Source: Bremia lactucae (Eukaryota; Oomycota; Peronosporomycetes; Peronosporales; Peronosporaceae). From it: a stretch of DNA of 13,325 nt. Below are positions 7,625-13,325 of this stretch, in pieces. Positions within the stretch are counted from its first letter, which is position 1, and each line of letters starts with the position of its first letter. Under the pieces are notes generated by a model. The model did not search any database. It was not told where the DNA came from and was given only the letters and a program-made list of their open reading frames with translations. Location of the stretch: the NCBI RefSeq assembly GCF_004359215.1, contig NC_090610.1, forward strand, positions 15,253,240-15,266,564. Reading direction: 5' to 3'. The position numbers were made by a program, and so were the translations under genes.

Positions 7625-8937
7625 TCATGTCCTATCACGATACAGTGAAGTTAAGTGCGGCTTGACCGCATTGTCGCCATTATCCTCATTTCTAAAAAGT
7701 TCAGGAATTCCAAAAGGATTTTTAATGTTCATTTTCCAACTCTCAAGAAGTTTAAAATGAGCTCCGTTAAGACTTACTTCCACGTCCTTGCGTAGTGTCG
7801 CCTAATATAGCTATGTCAATTTCGTTGACACCCGTCAAAGTTTTCATTACGCAAAATTTCGTAATCATACCACACCATAAGAAGTGGACTCGTCTGCAAC
7901 TCTCCAAGGAAACCTTAAGCTGTAGATGTACGTATACATCATCCCCCGTAAAGGAGACGCCGTTTGTAACGGGGCACTACTGACTCGTACTGCTTCAGTA
8001 CAAGTCCACTTCGCACTGCCTCAATGCGAGTGGTGCCTCACGTCACTTCACGTACAATAGTACGTGCAGAGGAAGACTCTCTTAAAAACACTTGCTTTAA
8101 AGAGGGTTAATTAAAAACTGTATTAATATAATTAAGTTATTTTTGTCTATCTTTGGGCATTACGCCTTAAGTTGCGCGACCCATATAAGTTTGGGTCGTT
8201 AGAGGCTTTTAAAGCCCGGCTCAAACAGACGTTTGAACCGCCTAGGGCTGAGTTCAAAGCTTCTGAAACTCAAACTACTTAATATAACTTAATTATAAAC
8301 TAATACAAAACATGTAGTAAAGTCTTATCTGTTTCTCTCTTTGTGCGCTCCAGCGCTGACTGGACCGCGGAGAAAGTAGATATAATGGCCTATATCTACC
8401 AATGAATAAGCTTTCCGAATAATACCATGTAAAGTAATATTCTCCAAATATTATCTCCTTTTAGATTATATATTAATTAACACCTTTCAGTATTAATTTC
8501 ATGTAACGATACACCCGTTACACTGTTCCATTTCATGTATGGTGCTTTCATCACCATCGACGAAAACCCCTTGCTGGACCCCGTTACTGGTGATTCAACT
8601 AGCATTGCGATAAGCTTCTTGTCGTCGTTTTTAAAATAGTTACGCAATATTAAAAAAAACTGTTACCAGGAGAAGATACGGGTTGCAGCTTTCTTGTTAC
8701 TGAAAGAAACCTATGTCGGTAGGAGCCCCGGGGTTTAGCTTTAACATGGTATAAACTACAATTTCATCCAGATTATGTAGTTGCCACGTGTCAAGCTGAG
8801 CACGGTCGAGCTGTCTGGCGTTGCGACGCGTCACCGCACTTTTAGATACCTTGCTTTGACAAATAAGCCTCGCTAGCGGTTCGTCACGGAAGTGGTCTCG
8901 CAATGTGGATAAAATTTCTGCGCGAGCCTTTGTTAAA
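7625..8937 (-). pseudogene. RXLR-class (LWY-module) effector-like pseudogene, split by a solo LTR and cut at its 5' end
   Basis: On the minus strand, 8937-8697 encodes about 80 residues with the spacing of an LWY effector module: STLRDHFRDEPLARLI, then QLDTWQLHNLDEIVVYTMLKLN. After a stop (TAA at 8694-8696) and a frame change near a T8 run (rc of 8652-8659), a second module begins, LRNYFKNDDKKLIAML (about 8650), with the same layout as the first. It continues through APYMKW to the LTR-A edge at 8523. Beyond the LTR the same frame resumes at 7964 with a W-motif-like FTGDDVYVHLQLK and a Y-motif-like FLWCGMITKFCV, stopping at 7767. A further open stretch in another frame (about 7770-7625, with LLESWKM) may be more of it. 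Signal peptide and RXLR region are absent, because the gene is truncated at 8937 by Gypsy sequence. Such proteins are normally secreted into the host plant. This copy cannot be functional. Family assignment is by pattern only. Confidence 0.45.
7965..8522 (+). mobile_element. Solo LTR-A (558 bp) with decayed 5-bp target duplication
   Basis: TGTAACGGGGC at 7965 and CCCGTTACA ending at 8522 are the LTR-A termini. The flanking pentamers are CCGTT (7960-7964) and CTGTT (8523-8527), identical except for one C-to-T change at a CpG, which fits an aged target duplication. No internal retroelement sequence accompanies it, so it is probably a solo LTR left by recombination. Compared with copy 1 it has about 100 bp more in the middle (about 8160-8270), itself made of inverted repeats (CGACCCA/TGGGTCG; GGCTCAAAC/GTTTGAACC). 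Hairpins include 8049-8066 (stem 7, loop AATA) and 8376-8399 (stem 9). Confidence 0.8.
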
Positions 8938-9138
8938 CCAGACGACCTCGACGGCATCATCTGACGGCGAAGGGTTCATCCGACGGCCTCATCTAACGGC
9001 GAAGGATTTATTCGACGGCAACTCTCCGACGGTGATCACATCGACAGCCACAAAGTACAAGTAGGAAACTCACTTCGCAATTTTCTTTACAGCGCACAAA
9101 AACGCAATAAAGAATTCATAATTTGTACAACTATAGCA
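8931..9138 (+). repeat. LTR-B, plus-strand copy (ends approximate)
   Basis: From CCAGACGACCTCGACGGC (8938) to CGCAATAAAG (about 9113), and less clearly to about 9138, this matches the reverse complement of 11575-11735. It carries an extra internal 31-bp duplication (about 8977-9007). An AATAAA lies near its end. TGTT at 8931 may be the true 5' terminus, since the other copy begins TGTAGCG. Left of it the sequence changes abruptly to the effector-like gene. The primer-binding site was not identified. Confidence 0.6.
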
Positions 9139-9195
9139 TCGTTTATGCCGGGCATGTGCGACGAGTACGAGTGTAGCTCTTGAGAGGATGTCAAG

Positions 9196-10080
9196 ATGGC
9201 GGTGCGGCAGCCCATGTTCGAGGTGATGAGAATACCAAGTCTTAAAGTCTGGAGTCAGTCAGCCATCACGGTATTCCTTCGGGAGAGAAGGCAATACGAG
9301 GGCAAGATTAACGAGCAGTGTTGTATCACGGGCGAAGTCCGGCAAGCCGTGATGCGAAATATTCCTTCGACAGTTGAAACCAGGGTTTTTGAGCACGTTG
9401 CTCACTATATCGTAAGGAAAGAAGTTGCCAGTGTGACAGACGACATGTTAGTCGCGGAAATGAAGAGGAAGGTCGGTTCAATGATGAACGATCGTGTTCC
9501 AAACACCAAGCCGCTTTTCGCACGCGAGTTGAAGATGGATCTGTCCGAGAAGGCATCGAGGCACGGATTCCGGCCTATTTCATGCCGTTAGATGAGCTGG
9601 TTGAAGACATTGGCCTTGCCGGATTGTTCGGTCGTGGCATAGCTGACGACGAGCAAGGTCGCCAGTGGATGAAGCTATATTGCAACCTTTTATTATGCAG
9701 TGTGACACCCAAGATGTTAAAGGTCGACTTGACGAGGTTGGCCGAGCTGACACACCGTGAAACTAAGGTAAATGATCTGGCTTTGCATGACCTCATGATT
9801 GAGCGGGAGACAAGACAACAGCAGTATTATCTCTTGCAGGCAGAGATGAAGCAGAATGCTGCGTCTCGCCCAAAGGAATTGTCTGTGGTACAAGAAAAAG
9901 GGAGGAGCATTTTACCATACAGCGTTAACATCGCCCGAGCACTCCTATGAGTGGCCGAGGTATTCGAGAGCAACGCAAGCCTCATCATGGCGGGTGTCTG
10001 ATACGCAAAGGTACCCACTGGGCTCGTGATTGTTCAACTGCTACTGTGGAGCAGAAGAAAAATATTGGAAAAAATGTTGC
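9196..10080 (+). pseudogene. Gypsy gag remnant with mutated zinc knuckle
   Basis: The frame from ATG 9196 (MAVRQPMFEVMRIPSLKVW) runs to 9591. Near 9550 it shifts into a second frame (IEARIPAYFMPLDELVEDIG...) that continues to 9950, with an N-terminal Gag-like helical layout and an Arg/Gln-rich region. In a third frame, at 9995-10033, lies a nucleic-acid-binding knuckle of the oomycete Gypsy type, Cys-x2-(Arg)-KGTHWARD-Cys, whose second cysteine position is CGC (Arg). There are at least two frameshifts. Gag would form the virus-like particle. Confidence 0.65.
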
Positions 10081-10109
10081 GTGAGAGACGCAACAATCAA
10101 GCTGAGAGT

Positions 10110-10510
10110 ATGAAACGCATTACTTTTTACCAAGCACCAGCGGTTTGGACCGCCATTGCTAATGGATTATTAGACGTACCTTTATGCCATGATACCGGAT
10201 CAGATGCAAATATCATCGGACGCCTGGTATTTGAAGAGCTACGGGTTTGGTGCCGAGCCTGTCTGTCCAAAGTGTAAATCCACCTATTGAGGTAATTGCT
10301 GCAGGCGGTAGCAAGATGCTCTGTCGTGAGAACGTGCAAGTTGAGTTTAAGATTGTGACGGATGCTGGTCCGCTGGACCTAAAGAACATTGAGTGTCTTG
10401 TGCTGAAAGCACATGAGGAGGAGGTGTTGCTAGGAAGGATGACTCTATTGGGTTTATTCTTGATGGCGTTTTTGAGCAGCTCGCGCAACAGAATATTGAT
10501 GCTGCAGAGG
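10110..10510 (+). pseudogene. Gypsy aspartic protease remnant
   Basis: The active-site motif of retropepsins is visible as PLCHDTGSDANIIG (about 10182-10223). A frameshift near 10245 moves the rest to another frame, with SVQSVNPPIEVIAAGGSK and a C-terminal LVLKAHEEEVLLGRMTL (about 10399-10449). The order and spacing suit a retroviral-type protease between Gag and RT. The frame break makes it inactive. Confidence 0.65.
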
Positions 10511-10729
10511 CCGAAGCCACACAGCCGATGACGTGCCGTGTCATCATCAAAAATTAGGTACCGACGCGTTTTTTTGGAGGAGGTGGAAGCCATATTGCTC
10601 CATTTGGTTGATGAAGCAATTGATACCGATTTTGATACGGATTGTGCTGACAGACTACTCAAGACAGTGATTGATATGCAGACGTTGTTAGACTTAAATT
10701 TAGTCAGGATGAGCTGGCGGACGTTGAAC

Positions 10730-11400
10730 CGCTAAAGGTGCGGCTTGAACCTGGCGCTCAACCCTATCGTAGCGGGGTTCGTCGTTATCGTGAGGCTCAG
10801 CGACAGTTCTTACGTAACTATGTGCGTGAATTAAAGACCGTCGGCTTGGTGGTTAAAAGGTCGATGGTCGTGTCCCGCGCTGCCTGTGGCGAAAGGTGGT
10901 TCGGGTGAGTTCCGAATTACGATCGACTATCGACCAGTAAACCGGCAGACCGTTTTACTGGCCGGTGCTGCACAAAATTTAGCCGTGGTGATGGAGTCTG
11001 TGCAGGGTGTATATAGTATCGCAGTTTTCGACATTCACAAGGGGTTTGGCAGATGTCGTTGCACCCGAATTGTCAGTAAGTGATTAGTTTTGCTACGGAG
11101 AATGATGTCTTTACTCCAACGCGTGTTTCCAAGGCGTGAGTTACTCGACGGTTCATCCAAGCGCAGATGAATTTTTTGCTTGCGGTAAATCAAAAGGGTG
11201 GCGATTATTTTGAAGGATTTGCAATACAGCAGTGTGCTAGTTTGAGTCGATGATGTGCTCCTTCGCGCACGATCAGCCGAGGAATTTTTCAAAAAACTCA
11301 AAATCGATTCCTCTGCGCTGAGGCAACGCGTACTTAAGCTGAATGCCAAGTAGTGCAAGCTGTTTGCCAAGCGCGTGAAATGGTGTGACGCTCACAGCTG
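10730..11400 (+). pseudogene. Gypsy reverse transcriptase remnant
   Basis: An N-terminal PYRSGVRRYREAQRQFL segment (about 10761) is followed, after a shift, by GGSGEFRITIDYRPVNRQT (about 10894-10950) and FDIHKGF (about 11028), the first catalytic-Asp block of Gypsy RT. After another shift comes FATENDVFTPTRVSQG (about 11090). The catalytic YxDD box is at about 11234-11245, where the Tyr/Phe position has become a TGA stop followed by VDD. The fingers/thumb text LNAK-CKLFAKRVKWC ends near 11385. Multiple frameshifts and stops make it dead. Confidence 0.75.
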
Positions 11401-11574
11401 TCGGAAGGTTGGCTTCTTTATGTTATCGGACTTATGTAAAGCATGGCTGCTGTCGCTGCACGAATCTTGAATCGAAGAAATCCCGTCACTTTCATTTTAA
11501 GGTACTAAGCAAATTAATTAACTAATTACCTAGTAGCGTCATTTGCTGAAGCTTGACGTTGCACGAGGTCTTGA
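11401..11574. other. Junction between opposed halves of the Gypsy element
   Basis: This is AT-rich sequence without recognisable retroelement or gene content, lying between the end of RT on the plus strand and the end of LTR-B on the minus strand. It is the likely breakpoint of the inversion, or former flanking DNA. Confidence 0.4.
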
Positions 11575-11749
11575 AAGCTAGTACATCTATTGCGATTTTG
11601 TGCACTGCAAAACAATTGCGAAGTGAGCTCGATTAGGTTGTCTACTCGTTCACATGGTTGCCGATGCGGTCGCCGTCTGAGAGTTGCTGTCAGAATAACC
11701 CTTCGCCGTCAGATGAGGCCGTCGAGATCGTCTGGCCCGATACGCTACA
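11575..11749 (-). repeat. LTR-B, minus-strand copy (distal end approximate)
   Basis: On the minus strand it begins TGTAGCGTATCGGGCCAGACG at 11749, immediately preceded by a G-rich CTTGGGGGCAG (11760-11750) that fits a polypurine tract, and runs to about 11575. It is clearly homologous to 8938-9113. Its position just downstream of the chromodomain marks it as the 3' LTR of that half. Confidence 0.6.
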
Positions 11750-11884
11750 CTGCCCCCAAGACAACGAGTCGCTGGCAAATCTGTCTTACTACAACATTAA
11801 GGTCGTAGTAAGTTGCGAAAGAAAACCACAACTTAGCGACCTAACATCCCACAACACTAGTGCCCCTGCAGCTCGTCCACATCA

Positions 11885-12201
11885 TGTCATGTGATATACC
11901 GAGCCACCAGAACCGGGACATCATGTTTGATCGAACGGGCAGGTTTCCAGGAACTTTCTATATCCTGGAGGCCACGCTACGCCACCAGTAACTCCAGCTC
12001 CCCCGAAGTAGGGTTGAGTCGATGGTCGACGATATCACTGACTTCAAGCACGAAGCCCTGCAACAAAACATGACCACGTACATCTGTGGTCACATCGACC
12101 TCTCTGTCGTGATAGAGCTTGAGGCGCGACCCATAGACATCGTAGCCAGCCCCGTTAAAAAGGTGTCGGATCCGGAAAGAATGTAGATATGCCTTCGTCA
12201 A
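11885..12201 (-). pseudogene. Chromodomain and C-terminal linker of the Gypsy integrase
   Basis: On the minus strand the reading contains FRIRHLFNGAGYDVYGSRLK, then LNPTSGELELLVA, an in-frame TAG where the chromodomain tryptophan is expected (TGG to TAG), and RGLQDIESSWKPARSI. This is the usual end of oomycete chromoviral polyproteins. The chromodomain normally reads histone methyl marks to steer integration. Confidence 0.65.
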
Positions 12202-12214
12202 TTGGAATTAACCA

Positions 12215-12899
12215 ACCCAACGCACAAAAGCTTACCCCCATGCAGTCGCTGGTCAGCGCGCGACCAAAGCACGTAATCACATCTTAAAAAATTGCACACA
12301 TTGGCTTTAGAACGGTTCATGGCTGCTGTACGACGTTGCTCGCGCTGATCCTTAACCACTTGGTTTGTGGTGTGTACGCTTCGACTTAATTCTTCAAGAG
12401 TCTGTCAAAATAAATCCTTTCTCAGTGGGAACATCCGTGGCAACTTGTCATCAGGCGGCCCACAACATCAAGAGCAGATGGCGCCGGCAACCCTGTATCA
12501 ACTCTGCTGGAGCACAATTATCAAATGAGGGTACTGGGATATGATTTAAATTTGCTTAGATCACAGGTAGAAGGTATGCCCGATTGCGGAAGTCAAGCTG
12601 ACTCTCAAACAGCATCACCCTCATCACTTGTAATTTGTCATGTTTGACCCTTTCCACCGTACCGTTGATCCACGGCGTGTAAACGGAACGAAAGAGTGAG
12701 AGACTCCAAGCCTCTGAGCAAGTTCCTCTATCACTTGGCACTTGAAATGTGTACCATTGTTCGACATCCACATGGCCGGAACACCAAATCGCTTGTGCCA
12801 ATCCAAGAAAGCTGCCACAGCCGATTGACTTTTGGCTGGATCAGCGGCAACGAGTTCGCAGTAGTGGGTAACTCGTCCTTGAGCACTAGGTTGAACTAA
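12215..12899 (-). pseudogene. Gypsy integrase core remnant
   Basis: The minus-strand frame from 12899 reads through AAFLDWHKRFGVPAMWMSNN, GTHFKCQVIEELAQRL and, after a one-base frame change near 12686, TPWINGTVERVKHD. These are the second and third parts of the DDE core. The second catalytic Asp (expected in W-x-S-D-N-G) is Asn here, while the Glu (NGTVER) is kept. After a gap, 12394 to about 12215 encodes the GPY/F-like region with CNFLRCDYVLWSRAD. The zinc-binding N-terminus lies outside or is cut at the LTR-A edge near 12933. Inactive. Confidence 0.75.
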
Positions 12900-12932
12900 G
12901 CTTTACCATACCTTTCTACGAGATAGAGATAA

Positions 12933-13325
12933 TGTAACGGGGTGTTTTGTTACATGAAATTAACAACTTCAATGTTGTTAATTAATATATTATCGAAAAG
13001 GTGAATAATATTTGGAGGATATTACTTTATATAGTAATGTCCAGAATTCTTATCCATAAATAGGTATAGACCATTATATCTATTTATTACGCAAACTAAT
13101 CAGCTGTAGATGTAAACAAAAGAGAGAGACACATAAGATAAGATAAGAATTCATGTTGCATGTTTAGTATTAGAATATAATGAAGTTAAAGTTATCATAT
13201 AGAAAGAAGAGATACTTTATTATATTAATACAGTTTCATTTTACCCTCTTTAAGCTAGTTACCTTAAAGAGAAGTCTTCCTCTGCACGTACTAGTGTACG
13301 TGAAATAACGTAAGGCACCACTCGC
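12933..13325 (-). repeat. LTR-A copy at right edge (partial)
   Basis: It starts TGTAACGGGGTG at 12933 and is collinear with 919 to about 1311 up to the window end. Hairpins are 13246-13271 (stem 9) and 13285-13302 (stem 7, loop TAGT). It abuts the integrase remnant about 30 bp away. Whether it is solo or part of an element beyond the window cannot be seen. Confidence 0.8.

Larger units (their letters stand above)
8931..12900. mobile_element. Degraded Ty3/Gypsy chromovirus-like element with its 3' half inverted
   Basis: On the plus strand come an LTR-B (8931 to about 9138), gag (9196 to about 10080), protease (about 10110-10510) and reverse transcriptase (about 10730-11400). On the minus strand come integrase (12899 to about 12215), chromodomain (12201-11890) and a second LTR-B (11749 to about 11575). 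The two LTR-B copies are inverted relative to each other. The order is what one inversion of the RNase H-integrase-LTR half would give; two opposed truncated insertions are the alternative. Every domain has frameshifts or stops, and RNase H is not recognisable. Confidence 0.7.

Noticed and set aside
7795..7983. 62-codon plus-strand frame running into the LTR
   Set aside because: It lies antisense to the effector-like frame, has only a GTG start and ends inside LTR-A.
1621..8522. The plus-oriented LTR-A copies at 1621-1952 and 7965-8522 as a pair
   Set aside because: The first lacks its 5' half, the second has its own target duplication, and host genes lie between them.
8938..8960. ATG start (Met-Met-Pro-Ser-Arg) of the minus-strand frame ending at 8697
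   Set aside because: These codons come from LTR-B sequence, so the apparent start is a fusion at the insertion junction and not the native start of the effector-like gene.
11590..12073. Short plus-strand frames over the minus LTR-B and chromodomain
   Set aside because: They are antisense to recognisable Gypsy integrase sequence.
919..13325. The same-orientation LTR-A copies at 919 and 12933 as the two ends of one 12-kb element
   Set aside because: The interval holds intact host genes, an unrelated Gypsy element and further LTR-A copies, so the copies are independent insertions.
1..13325. tRNA, rRNA or other structural RNA genes
   Set aside because: No cloverleaf with the conserved T-loop or rRNA core sequence was recognised; the hairpins seen are single short stems.

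Overview
The window looks like nuclear DNA of an oomycete (Phytophthora or downy-mildew type, Peronosporales). The reasons are very short GT-AG introns (58 to 73 nt) in closely packed genes, a Cys/His 'CxxxGC...GxC..HGGG' multi-repeat protein of the kind that is abundant in oomycetes, chromodomain-type Ty3/Gypsy debris, and a broken gene resembling the LWY modules of secreted RXLR-class effectors. The assignment rests on recognising families by eye; no database search was possible.

Layout. Positions 1-1952 are repeat DNA: a broken Gag-like ORF on the minus strand, a 453-bp LTR (called LTR-A here) beside its start, a 2 x 120-bp tandem repeat, and a piece of a second LTR-A in the opposite orientation. 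Positions 1953-2400 are a spacer with one doubtful small membrane-peptide ORF. Positions 2408-6898 are an island of two intact host genes on the plus strand: a three-exon zinc-repeat protein (488 aa) and, 178 bp downstream, a four-exon secreted, membrane-anchored M14 metallocarboxypeptidase (840 aa). Positions 6899-7600 are AT-rich 3' flank.

Positions 7625-8937 hold a minus-strand effector-like pseudogene. It is split by a solo LTR-A (7965-8522) with a recognisable, slightly decayed 5-bp target duplication, and the reading frame continues across the LTR. Its 5' end is cut off by a degraded chromoviral Gypsy element (8931 to about 12900). In that element LTR, gag, protease and RT run on the plus strand, while integrase, chromodomain and the other LTR run on the minus strand, so the element was inverted internally or is two half-copies facing each other. 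Another LTR-A (12933 onward) runs off the window.

The most unusual signal is the LTR-A family. Its Gag-like ORF and its LTRs are packed with short perfect inverted repeats (stems mostly 7-11 bp, tiny loops), roughly one every 40-60 bp over about 800 bp of coding sequence. Between LTR copies the stems persist while loops vary, and one stem shows a matched one-base change on both arms. The two host genes and the Gypsy element do not show this pattern.
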